Shown here piece by piece: positions 1 to 8,013 of a DNA stretch of 58,155 bases. Numbering within the stretch: position 1 is the stretch's first letter; every line of letters begins with the position of its first letter. Below the pieces are notes generated by a model. It saw nothing but the letters and a program-made list of their open reading frames with translations. It was not told the DNA's origin and made no database searches. Source of the DNA: Listeria rocourtiae FSL F6-920 (GTDB lineage: Bacteria; Bacillota; Bacilli; Lactobacillales; Listeriaceae); contig NZ_AODK01000044.1 in NCBI RefSeq assembly GCF_000525975.1, forward strand, positions 1 through 58,155, in the 5' to 3' direction. The translations under genes and the position numbers were made by a program.

Positions 1-1
1 G

Positions 2-481
2 ACGTCGGTTACGAGCATTCAGGCGATGTATGAGCAGGTCGGAAAAATCGATGCGCTAGTTGTTGCGGCTGGCTCTGCATACTTCGGGCCGCTTACAACG
101 ATGACACCAGAAAACAACGAGCAATCCATTGAAGGGAAGTTAAAAGGACAGATGAATTTGGTCTTGTTAGGATTGGAACACCTGAACGATGGTGGTAGTT
201 TTACACTTGTTACGGGCATTATGATGGATGATCCAATCAAGGAAGGTGCTTCTGCTGCAATGGTTAACGGGGGAATTCGTGCTTTTGTTAAATCGGCTGC
301 AATCGAAATGCCGCGCTCGATTAGGATTAACAGTGTGAGCCCCAATGTATTACAAGAATCTTGGGATAAATATTCGGACTTTTTTGTTGGTTTTAACCCA
401 GTGCCTGTCGAAAAGGTGGCGCAGGCATTTGTGAAAAGTGTTCTTGGAGGCCAAACAGGTCAGAATTATGAAGTCTATTAG
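2..481 (+). CDS. Atypical short-chain dehydrogenase/reductase (SDR), 5' end outside the window
   Basis: The gene is already open at the left edge and its first codons lie outside. The visible 159 residues carry an SDR-type central strand and loop (VVAAGSAYFGPL, near the usual NAG motif) and the familiar late-SDR stretch RINSVSPN. Where a classical SDR has the catalytic Tyr-x3-Lys, this protein reads GASAAMVNGGIRAF, so neither Tyr nor Lys is visible at the expected spacing. It may be a small SDR with altered or no oxidoreductase activity. The stop is 13 bases before the OsmC gene, so the two are probably co-transcribed. The substrate is unknown. I am sure of the fold family and unsure of the function. 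Confidence 0.75.
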   Translation, partial: TSVTSIQAMYEQVGKIDALVVAAGSAYFGPLTTMTPENNEQSIEGKLKGQMNLVLLGLEHLNDGGSFTLVTGIMMDDPIKEGASAAMVNGGIRAFVKSAAIEMPRSIRINSVSPNVLQESWDKYSDFFVGFNPVPVEKVAQAFVKSVLGGQTGQNYEVY

Positions 482-494
482 GAGGAATTAGGAT

Positions 495-872
495 ATGGAT
501 ATAGTAAGAGGTACGAACGGTTTCGATGTGGTGCATGAGAATGGAAATTGGCAGTTAAATCGTGATACGGGATTTTCGCCAACACAAGTAACTGTTGCTG
601 CCGTAGCAGCATGTAGCGGTTATGTGTATGATGCCATTTTAGAAAAAAAGCGGATAGATTATACGATTGAAAATATCCATGCTGATTTTGAGCAGGATCA
701 AGAAGCGACTGTTCGCGTTTTAAAGAAAATCGAAGTAACATTTACGTTAAAAGTTGCGCCTGAAAATCGAGAAAAAGCAGAAAAAGCGTTGCATCTCGTT
801 AAAAAATCGTGTCCTGTTGCGATGTCCTTAGATCCAAAAATCGAGATTCTTGAAAAAGTTATCTTTTCATAA
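495..872 (+). CDS. OsmC/Ohr-family thiol peroxidase-like protein
   Basis: This 125-residue protein has the two conserved cysteines of the OsmC/Ohr superfamily: one in VAACSGYVYDAIL (about residue 40) and one in KKSCPVAMSL (about residue 104). Proteins of this family reduce organic hydroperoxides or act as small stress-related thiol proteins in the cytoplasm. It is at the short end of the family and lacks an obvious N-terminal extension. AGGAGG at about 480-486 precedes the ATG by a normal distance, so this start is well supported. It follows the SDR gene closely, which suggests a two-gene oxidative-stress or detoxification unit. Ohr and OsmC subtypes cannot be separated from the sequence alone. 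Confidence 0.82.
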   Translation: MDIVRGTNGFDVVHENGNWQLNRDTGFSPTQVTVAAVAACSGYVYDAILEKKRIDYTIENIHADFEQDQEATVRVLKKIEVTFTLKVAPENREKAEKALHLVKKSCPVAMSLDPKIEILEKVIFS

Positions 873-984
873 AAAAGGCTTAGGTATGAGAAAAAATCAA
901 ACCACAGGCCTAGGTAATTTAGGAAACAATGTAGCATAATGTAAATATAAGTGCCAAATGTGTCGACATTGTAGAAAAATAAAA

Positions 985-1013
985 TGATTTTTTGGCTGAA
1001 ATTTTGTTATAAT
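985..1013 (+). promoter_or_regulatory. Candidate sigma-A promoter for lafABC
   Basis: A perfect TATAAT lies at 1008-1013, about 137 bases before the lafA start. The -35 region (TGATTT near 985-990) is weak, so the -10 carries the call. The rest of 873-1149 shows no gene. Confidence 0.4.
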
Positions 1014-1149
1014 AAGGATGGACAAGATAATCCAGCATGTTGTGACAAGCATTAGAACAGCGCTTTTAACAACGAAAATAGGCTGGAAAAACAAGCTTGG
1101 GTAATGGCACGATGGTATTGTATCATGGTGTGGAGGGAAGGCGAAAACA

Positions 1150-2433
1150 GTGAACATAGGTATTTTTACAGATACTTTTTTTCCGCAGATTAGCGGTGTA
1201 GCGACATCAATTAAGACGATGGAAAAAGAGTTAACCAAACGAGGACACAATGTATATATATTTACAACTTCAGACCCACAGGCTGACTTGGTTGCGGAAC
1301 AGGGGAAAGTATTCCGTTTTTCAAGCATTCCGTTTGTGTTTTTTCCTGAGCGTCGGATTGCAATGGCGGGAACACAGAAGGTGGCCCGTTTAATTAAACG
1401 CTTAGAAATTGATGTTATCCACACCCATACGGAATTTTCAATGGGGCTAATCGGGAAAAAGATGGCGAAGAAATTTGATCTTCCTGTTTTGCATACGTAT
1501 CACACAATGTATGAGGATTATTTACATTATATTGGTAAAGGAAAGCTGATTGGGCAGGGCGTTGTGCAGAAGTTGAGTCGTGCTTTTTGTGAGTCGATGG
1601 ATACAGTAATTGTACCTACTAAAAAGGTGCAATTGTCGTTGAGGCGTTACGGTGTTAACAATCATATTCGAATAATCCCGACTGGAACAGAATTTAAGTC
1701 GTTTCAGCCAGATCGGTTTGATAAGACTGTTTTAGCACAGACAAAAGCTGAACTTGGCATTTTGCCAGAGGATAAGGTTGTTGTTTCAGTTGGACGTGTG
1801 GCGCAAGAAAAGGGTATCGATATCATTGTGAGAGCTTTTCCGAGTGTTTTGGAGGAGGTTCCCAATGCAAAATTGCTGATTGTTGGGGATGGCCCTGCGC
1901 GCGCAGATCTTGAGGAACTGGTGTTTACAGAAGGCATTTCTAAATCTGTTATCTTTGCAGGCGAGCAGAATTGGGAGACAATTGGTCGTTTTTATCAATT
2001 GGGTGATGTGTTTGTGAGTGCATCGACATCGGAAACGCAAGGTATGACGTATATTGAGGCGATGGCTTCTGGCATTCCAGTGATTGCAAAAGCCGATCGG
2101 AGCAATGAAAACTTGATTTTGAATTGGAAAACGGGACGTAGTTTTAGAAGGGATTGGGAATTACCTGAGGTGGTGTGTGATATGTTGCAGCAAACTGAGG
2201 TAGCCAAGCGTTTGGCTACTAACGCGTTACAACATATAGGTAGTTTTTCGGCGGAACGATTTGGTGCGAATTTAGAGCAATTATATATGGAAACATGTGA
2301 GAATTACGGCTGGATAGATGGACAAAGGACCTATGAACCGCTTGATCAATACACTGTTAGCAATTATGTTTTAAGTATTCCGGCGGCAGTGCTTCAAAAA
2401 CGAGACAAGAAAGTGAGAAAATATCATGAATAG
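1150..2433 (+). CDS. lafA: LafA-like glycosyltransferase, first sugar of the LTA glycolipid anchor
   Basis: This 427-residue GT4 glycosyltransferase has two Rossmann domains. The N-terminal one opens with MNIGIFTDTFFPQISGVATS, typical of diacylglycerol glucosyltransferases. The C-terminal one carries VSVGRVAQEKG and the E-x7-E nucleotide-sugar motif in SETQGMTYIEAM. In Listeria, LafA adds glucose to diacylglycerol at the inner face of the membrane, giving the substrate for LafB and finally the lipoteichoic acid anchor. Translation starts at GTG 1150 behind GGAGGGAAG at 1132-1140. The 3' end overlaps lafB by 8 bases, and lafC follows, so the three form one operon. The assignment rests on gene order as well as sequence. 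Confidence 0.88.
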   Translation: MNIGIFTDTFFPQISGVATSIKTMEKELTKRGHNVYIFTTSDPQADLVAEQGKVFRFSSIPFVFFPERRIAMAGTQKVARLIKRLEIDVIHTHTEFSMGLIGKKMAKKFDLPVLHTYHTMYEDYLHYIGKGKLIGQGVVQKLSRAFCESMDTVIVPTKKVQLSLRRYGVNNHIRIIPTGTEFKSFQPDRFDKTVLAQTKAELGILPEDKVVVSVGRVAQEKGIDIIVRAFPSVLEEVPNAKLLIVGDGPARADLEELVFTEGISKSVIFAGEQNWETIGRFYQLGDVFVSASTSETQGMTYIEAMASGIPVIAKADRSNENLILNWKTGRSFRRDWELPEVVCDMLQQTEVAKRLATNALQHIGSFSAERFGANLEQLYMETCENYGWIDGQRTYEPLDQYTVSNYVLSIPAAVLQKRDKKVRKYHE

Positions 2434-3449
2434 AATTACGATGCTATCCTCTGCGGAAAAGGTAAAAGGACAGGGGGTAGCTTCTGCTTACCGAGAATTA
2501 ATTAATTTAATGACGATGCATCATGCGGATAAGTACGACATGGCTATTAATACATATCGTAAATCTGAGATAACACACTATCACACGATTGATTTTCGCT
2601 TCTTTTTAACGACATTTGCGAAAAAAAGGCGTGGTGTGATGGTTGGTTACGTGCACTTTTTGCCAGAGACGTTGGATGAAAGTTTGAAATTGCCTTGGAT
2701 TGCGAAAAAATTTTTTTTATAAGTACGTGATTCTTTTTTATAAGCGAATGGACGTGCTTGTTGTGGTAAATCCGTCGTTTATACCACAACTGGTTGCTTA
2801 TGGTATACCGGAGGAGAAGATTAAGTACATTCCGAATTTTGTGTCTGCAAGTACATTCTACCCGATGTCGATAGATGAAAAACGGGCGTTGCGCAAGAAA
2901 CATGGCATCGCGCCAGATGCGTTTGTAGCAATCGGTGTTGGTCAAGTGCAACATCGGAAAGGTGTTCTTGATTTTATTGAAGTTGCGAAACAGTTGCCAG
3001 AAATGCAGTTTATTTGGGCTGGCGGTTTTTCATTTGGGAAAATTACGGCGGGGTATAAAGAGTTGAAAGAGATTTATGATCACCCACCTGCAAATGTGCA
3101 GTTTCCTGGAATTGTGGAGCGCGTGGATATGAATACTTATTATAATATAGCGGATGTGCTGTTTTTACCGTCGTTTAATGAGCTATTCCCGATGGCGATT
3201 TTGGAAGGTATGAGTAGCGGACTTTCGGTTTTACTTCGTGATTTGGAGCTTTACGAGGGAATTCTCGCGGGTAATTATATCGAGGCTTCTGATGTAGCTG
3301 GGTTTAAGGCGCAGTTAGAGCGGATGGCAACAGATGGTGTGTATTTAGAAGTGGCTAAAGAGGGTGCTAAAAAAGGTGCGGCGTATTATTCAGAAGCCAG
3401 ACTGACAGGGCTGTGGCAAGAATTTTATGATGGGCTTTTGAAAGGATAG
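2426..3449 (+). CDS. lafB: LafB-like glycosyltransferase, second sugar of the LTA anchor (frameshifted in this sequence)
   Basis: This is a second GT4-type glycosyltransferase, expected to add galactose to the LafA product. The frame opens at ATG 2426 and runs to the T8 run at 2711-2718, where it breaks. The downstream part continues in another frame to 3449. Dropping one T gives a continuous protein of about 340 residues reading WIAKKFFYKYVILFYKRMD across the joint. The downstream half has the sugar-nucleotide domain (AIGVGQVQHRKGVLDFIEVA) and the E-x7-E motif in FNELFPMAILEG. The gene overlaps lafA and abuts lafC. The break is either a homopolymer base-calling error or a real loss; the lack of other decay favours the former. 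Confidence 0.83.
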
Positions 3450-3455
3450 AGGTTG

Positions 3456-4493
3456 ATGAGTAAAAGTACGAGTCGGCATGTGATGAGTATTTTGCTAGTT
3501 ATTGCGATTAGCGTTGGATTTATTTATTTTCAATTTAAAGATATTGAGTGGATTACGGTCATTGAGGTGCTAAAACATGTAAATTTGATTTATATTGGAA
3601 TTGCATGTTTAGCGATGTTTTTATATTGGTGGCTGGAATCGCTTGTGCTACATCGTTTTGCGAAACAGGCTGATTCGACATTGAAGCTTAGGACGTCGTT
3701 TCGAATTACGATGATTGGCCAATTCTTCAATTCGGTCACGCCGTTTGCGAGTGGTGGGCAGCCGGCGCAACTCTATTTACTAACGCGGAGGAAAATCGAT
3801 ATTGGATTAGCGAGCTCGGTTTTACTTATCAAGTTTATTATTTATCAGGCGATGATTGTTGCCACATTTATTTTCTTTCTGATTGTCGGTTTTCCATTAT
3901 TGGGACATACGACGTTCGAGATTAAATATTTGATTTTGATTGGTTTTGTCATTAATTTGGTGGTTATTGTTGGGTTAATTATAGTCGCTAAGAGTGAACG
4001 TGTGGCGTCTGCGATTGTGCATGTTTTTTTGAAGCCAGCGCTTTTATTCGTTAAAAAAGAAAAGCGTGAGGGGATTCGTGAAAATGTCGCTAGTAAGATT
4101 ACTTCATTTCATGAGGAAAGCTTGCGTTTTAGTGGGAATAAGCGCCTAATTTGGGAATGTACGGCATATACGATTTTGCAATTATTATTTTATTTGAGTA
4201 TTCCCTATTTTGTTTTATTGAGCATGGGTGTGACGGATGTTGGCTTGATGACGGTAATGACGTACCATGCGTTTGTGATGAAGCTATCGTCTTCGATTCC
4301 TACTCCTGGTGGCAGTGGTGGGGCAGAGTATAGTTTCACATCATTTTTTGGTATGGTGCTCGGTTCAGACAAGTTGGTGATTGGTTTGATACTGTGGCGG
4401 CTGATTACGTATTATAGTTGTACAATTTTTGGCGCGATTGCAATGATTCCATTTGGTCGTCGAAAAAATCGGCAATTGGGTGGAAATAGGTGA
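3456..4493 (+). CDS. lafC: LafC-like integral membrane protein (flippase-like, LPG synthase TM family)
   Basis: This protein of about 345 residues has around eight hydrophobic segments and the family signature regions GQFFNSVTPFASGGQPAQ and PTPGGSGGAE of the lysylphosphatidylglycerol-synthase transmembrane domain. It lacks the soluble C-terminal synthase domain of MprF. In Listeria, lafC is the third gene of the glycolipid operon. It is not a glycosyltransferase and is thought to help handle lipid intermediates at the membrane, though its exact job is not settled. TTG 3453 and ATG 3456 both fit the AAAGGA at 3441-3446; I prefer ATG. A terminator at 4503-4529 closes the operon. Confidence 0.82.
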   Translation: MSKSTSRHVMSILLVIAISVGFIYFQFKDIEWITVIEVLKHVNLIYIGIACLAMFLYWWLESLVLHRFAKQADSTLKLRTSFRITMIGQFFNSVTPFASGGQPAQLYLLTRRKIDIGLASSVLLIKFIIYQAMIVATFIFFLIVGFPLLGHTTFEIKYLILIGFVINLVVIVGLIIVAKSERVASAIVHVFLKPALLFVKKEKREGIRENVASKITSFHEESLRFSGNKRLIWECTAYTILQLLFYLSIPYFVLLSMGVTDVGLMTVMTYHAFVMKLSSSIPTPGGSGGAEYSFTSFFGMVLGSDKLVIGLILWRLITYYSCTIFGAIAMIPFGRRKNRQLGGNR

Positions 4494-4502
4494 AAAAGAG
4501 TG

Positions 4503-4529
4503 AGTTCTCATGAAAATGGGAGCTTTTTT
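4503..4529 (+). terminator. Rho-independent terminator of lafABC
   Basis: AGTTCTCAT pairs with ATGGGAGCT around a GAAA tetraloop (9 pairs with G-U wobbles), followed by a T run ending at 4529. Confidence 0.85.
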
Positions 4530-4530
4530 A

Positions 4531-4549
4531 GTTGAGAATGGTTATCAAC
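4531..4549 (+). promoter_or_regulatory. Palindromic operator resembling a Fur box
   Basis: The 15-mer TGAGAATGGTTATCA at 4533-4547 matches the Fur 7-1-7 consensus (TGATAATnATTATCA) at all but two positions. The dyad extends outward as AGTTGAGAA / TTATCAACT. It sits 25 bases before the TATAAT of the ABC exporter promoter, where a repressor could act. Regulation by iron is an inference. Confidence 0.4.
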
Positions 4550-4570
4550 TAGGCGAGGTGCATTTTTTTT

Positions 4571-4579
4571 TGATATAAT
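4571..4579 (+). promoter_or_regulatory. Extended -10 promoter for the ABC exporter
   Basis: The string TGATATAAT is a perfect extended -10 (TGn plus TATAAT, with TATAAT at 4574-4579). It lies 33 bases before the likely TTG start at 4612. No good -35 is visible, as is usual for extended -10 promoters. Confidence 0.55.
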
Positions 4580-4611
4580 AGAGTTTCTTGTGGGGGAGGG
4601 AATTGGAATTG

Positions 4612-6334
4612 TTGAAACGATTTTTTTAGTTATTATAAGCCTTATAAGCTTTTATTTATTATCGACTTTGGATGTGCAGTGATTGCGGCGCTTCTGGAGC
4701 TGGCGTTTCCGGTAGCGGTGAATCAAGTAATTGATAAGTTGTTACCAAGCAAGGACTGGAGTTTGATTGTGACGGCGACTTTGGCGTTGTTGTTTTTCTA
4801 TTTTTTGAATATGTTTATGCAGTATATTGTGACGTATTGGGGACATATGTTGGGGCTTAATATTGAGACGGATATGCGACGGGATTTGTTTGCGCATTTG
4901 CAGAAGCAGCCATTTGAGTATTATGATAATCAGAAAACGGGGAAATTGATGTCGCGAATGACGACTGATTTGTTTGAAATTGGCGAGGTGGCGCATCATG
5001 GGCCGGAGGATATTTTTATTTCGATTATGTCGCTTGTGGGGGCGTTTCTGTTGATGATGACAATTAATGTGAAACTTGCGGTGATGACGATTGTACTCGT
5101 GCCAATTTTAGGTGTGCTGATTATTGCGTTCAACAAAAAAATGACAGGTGTTAATACCCAGATCTTTAAGGACTTAGGCAGTTTTAATGCAGGTGTTGAG
5201 AATGCGATTAGTGGTGTGCGAGTGGTTCAGGCGTTTGCCAATGAGAGTTTTGAGCGGGAGCGTTTTGGATTATTGAACGAGACGTATCGTAAGTCGAAAT
5301 TGATGTTTTATAAGGTGATGGGATTTAGTTTCTCGTTTAACTACTTTTTGATGCGCCTGATTACGTTGTTTGCACTGTTTTTCGGGTCGTTTTTTGTGAT
5401 TAATAGTGAGATTTCGTATGGACAGTTTGTGAGTTTTATTTTGCTGACGAATGTGTTTATGCGACCGATTGAGAAGTTTAATGCAGTGATTGAGAGTTAT
5501 CCGAAAGGGATTGCTGGATTTAAGCGGTTTATTGACGTGATAGATACAGAGCCGGCGATTGTGGACCGCGTGGATGCAACCGATGTAGGTCATTTGCACG
5601 GCGATATCCAGTATAAACATGTGTCATTCCAATATGATTCTGGGAAAACAGTGCTGAATGGGATTGATTTGGAGGTGAAGGCGGGCGAGACGGTTGCTTT
5701 TGTTGGGCCTTCTGGTGCTGGTAAAACGACGATTTGTAACTTGTTGCCACGCTTCTATGATGTAACCGGTGGTGCGATTATGATTGATGGTATGGATATT
5801 CGATCGATGACGTTGGCTTCTTTACGAGCACAGATCGGTGTTGTGCAGCAGGATGTGTTCTTGTTTTCAGGATCGATTCGGGAGAACATTGCGTATGGAA
5901 AGCTGGATGCAACGGATGAGGAAATTTTGTATGTGGTGAAATTGGCGCATTTAGAGAAGGTTGTGGATGAGATGCCAGACGGTCTGGATACGATTATCGG
6001 TGAGCGTGGCGTGAAACTTTCTGGTGGTCAGAAGCAACGACTTGCGATTGCACGGATGTTCTTGAAAAACCCACCGATTTTAATTTTGGATGAGGCCACA
6101 TCAGCACTTGATACAGAGACGGAACTCGTTATACAGCAGTCATTAGATGAGCTGGCAAAAGGCAGAACGACATTGATTATCGCGCATCGATTGGCAACGA
6201 TTAAGCATGCGGACCGGATTATTGTTGTGAATGCGTCTGGTATTGCAGAACAAGGAACACATGAGGAGTTACTTGCGAAAAAAGGAGCGTATCGTAATTT
6301 ACATGATGCTCAGTTTTCAAAGAAGAATAATTAG
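4612..6334 (+). CDS. ABC exporter with fused membrane and ATPase domains (frameshifted near its start)
   Basis: This is a half-size ABC exporter, presumably acting as a homodimer to expel lipid, peptide or drug substrates. Six transmembrane helices fill residues 1-310. The ATPase follows with Walker A GPSGAGKTT, signature LSGGQKQR, Walker B ILILDEATSALD and switch histidine IIAHRLATIKHAD. An uninterrupted frame only begins at 4679, lacking the first helix. Translating from TTG 4612 gives LKRFF, then a stop at the T7 run 4621-4627. With six T the frame continues as SYYKPYKLLFIIDFG into the main ORF, a normal 573 residues. GGGGAGGG near 4592-4600 supports the upstream start. The substrate cannot be told. 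Confidence 0.82.
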
Positions 6335-6524
6335 TAGCACAAGAGCCGAGTTTTTATGTTGGTAGTGTTCACAGTTTTTACAGTGATTCCAGCTCAATTT
6401 GATAGTTTTGAATCTGCTACAAAAGAGTTTTTTACGAGCGTTATTGTTGTGGTTTAAAATGGAAATGCAGTGACGGCGGATTCAGAACAGCTAAAGTTGG
6501 AGAAGAGCAAGGTGGATATTCGAT

Positions 6525-6605
6525 ATGGATGACTGGTTGTACTTGTTCGTAGCTGGATTCTTGATTCTGAGTGCAACGATTTTGTACACGCGAAGAAAAT
6601 GTTAA
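6525..6605 (+). pseudogene. Possible remnant of a cell-wall sorting tail in a decayed stretch
   Basis: Between the ABC exporter (ends 6334) and the terminator at 6617 I see no intact gene. One frame encodes DDWLYLFVAGFLILSATIL followed by YTRRKC and a stop. This hydrophobic segment with a short Arg/Lys tail is what follows the LPXTG motif in sortase-anchored proteins. No LPXTG is found in frame upstream, and the preceding 150 bases have stops in every frame. I read this as the wreck of a surface protein gene, with low certainty. Confidence 0.3.
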
Positions 6606-6616
6606 CTAGAAAATGA

Positions 6617-6661
6617 AGAGGATGGAGACTGACTCAATATACGTCGTGTTCCATCCTTTTT
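6617..6661. terminator. Terminator, probably bidirectional
   Basis: AGGATGGA (6619-6626) pairs with TCCATCCT (6650-6657), with a T run on the plus strand. It lies just beyond the 3' end of the minus-strand GNAT gene. Confidence 0.65.
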
Positions 6662-6665
6662 GGCA

Positions 6666-7217
6666 TTATTTCAAGTGCTTTTCGCGATATTCTCGGGCTA
6701 GTATGCTCATCAAAATCGAATCATGATAGGCGTGATCATAAAATAGCGCTTCACGTTGTATGCCTTCGATTTTGAACCCGACTTTCTCATAGGCGCGAGC
6801 AGCTTGTTTGTTATAGTCGAACAAGTTTAGCTCTACGCGATGTAAATTTAAAATACCAAACCCATAATCAAGCATGAGCCGCATTGCTTCAGAGCCGTAG
6901 CCTTTACTTTGGTGTTCTACTTTTCCAATCGCGATGCGGATGTTGGCATTACGGTTTGTTGTGTCGATATCTTGCAATGCGATGTCGCCAATTATTTCCT
7001 CGGTTTCCTGCAAGCAAATTAAGAGGAGCACCGAACTGCTATCCTGCCATTTATTCGCGATATAGCTCTCGATTTGAGCGTAGGTAAATGCTTGTTTTGT
7101 TCCTGTAAGTCGCCGCACATCGTTGTCGAAAAACATCGTGTAGTATGTATCTTGGTCATCAGCGTTCAACGGGCGTAGAAAAACGCGTTCTCCTTGTAAT
7201 AATTTATCTTCGCGCAT
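6666..7217 (-). CDS. GNAT family N-acetyltransferase (RimJ/RimL-like)
   Basis: This 183-residue acetyltransferase begins LLQGERVFLRPLNADD, the standard opening of the RimJ/RimL subgroup. It has the acetyl-CoA-binding region around IRIAIGKVEHQSKGYGSEAM and the late HRVELNLFDYNKQAARAYEKVGFK motif. These enzymes transfer acetyl groups from acetyl-CoA to protein N-termini, spermidine or antibiotics; the target here is unknown. AAGGAGTG directly upstream overlaps the end of the preceding tetR gene, with a gap of 3 bases. The pair is therefore one transcript and may share the drug-response logic of the divergent exporter. Confidence 0.85.
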   Translation of the reverse strand: MREDKLLQGERVFLRPLNADDQDTYYTMFFDNDVRRLTGTKQAFTYAQIESYIANKWQDSSSVLLLICLQETEEIIGDIALQDIDTTNRNANIRIAIGKVEHQSKGYGSEAMRLMLDYGFGILNLHRVELNLFDYNKQAARAYEKVGFKIEGIQREALFYDHAYHDSILMSILAREYREKHLK

Positions 7218-7220
7218 AGG

Positions 7221-7887
7221 TCACACTCCTTCATTTGATGCCAGCAATTTCTCAGCGCCGGCAATAATAACATCTAATCCAAATAGAAAGTTCAGGTCAA
7301 AACGATTTTCGGACTCCGCATGTTTTCTCATAGCTGGCAGTACTTTTAAATGTTGCGCATCTTCACGTTCAAACATGGAGGCAAAAAGGCCGTGTATTTT
7401 GTCAGGTCCGACTTCTTGTAGCGTTCGGTCTTGTGACGATTCATCTATCGCAATTCCGGTCACATAATTATCGATTAAATTACACAATGCTAATGTTTGA
7501 TCTTCTGTGAAACCTGCGTCTAAAAATGCGATGAATAAGCAATCGATCATCTGTAAACGGTGAATATCAATGGGAATTGTTTTCATCATGATTTCCGCGC
7601 CATCAGGAATTTCACGCATTGCATTATGGCTTCGGATGGCAAGGGAACGGGCTTTTTCTTGCCAAGGAAGTGCGGGATCAGGAAGTTCAATCTGGGATGA
7701 GATGTAGCTTGCCAAACCTTGGAGCAAATCTTGTTTGTTTTTGAAATGCCAATAAATTGCGGGAGCTTGGACGTTCATCGCTTCGGCTACTTTACGCATC
7801 GACAAATTTTGAATACCATTTTTCTGTAAAACTTCTAAGGAGGCGAGAATAATTTTTTTCTTTCGTTAGATTTCTTTTTTTGCGCAC
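7221..7887 (-). CDS. TetR-family repressor (frameshifted near its start)
   Basis: This one-component regulator has an N-terminal helix-turn-helix (LSMRKVAEAMNVQAPAIYWHFKNKQDLL) and a C-terminal domain like TetR class repressors that bind small drugs. The uninterrupted frame starts at 7805 and lacks helix 1. The missing part lies upstream in another frame, from GTG 7887 behind AGGAG. The two join if the A7 run (plus-strand T7 at 7853-7859) is one base shorter, reading RNLTKEKIILASLEVLQKNG and giving 221 residues. It diverges from the DHA2 exporter across a 126-base gap holding a perfect palindrome, so it very likely represses that exporter. Confidence 0.82.
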
Positions 7888-7934
7888 TAAAAATACTCCT
7901 TTAGACTGATTTTATTTTTAGGATAATCGGGATA

Positions 7935-7955
7935 TAATTTAACGGTGTTAAATTA
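7935..7955. promoter_or_regulatory. TetR operator and promoter region of the MFS exporter
   Basis: A perfect 9-bp inverted repeat, TAATTTAAC / GTTAAATTA, is separated by GGT. The TATAAT at 7933-7938 overlaps its left arm, so a bound repressor would block transcription to the right. On the other strand TTAACA and GATTAT, 17 bases apart, overlap the same dyad and could drive the repressor itself. Confidence 0.75.
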
Positions 7956-8013
7956 AGGGGATGAACCGTGCTATTTCTATTATACACGGTTGCAATCAAG
8001 AAGGGTGAGGAAA

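Noticed and set aside
2700-3449. A separate small glycosyltransferase gene after lafB
   Set aside because: It has no ribosome site of its own, and together with the preceding piece it makes exactly one LafB-like protein once a T is removed. It is a frameshift fragment.
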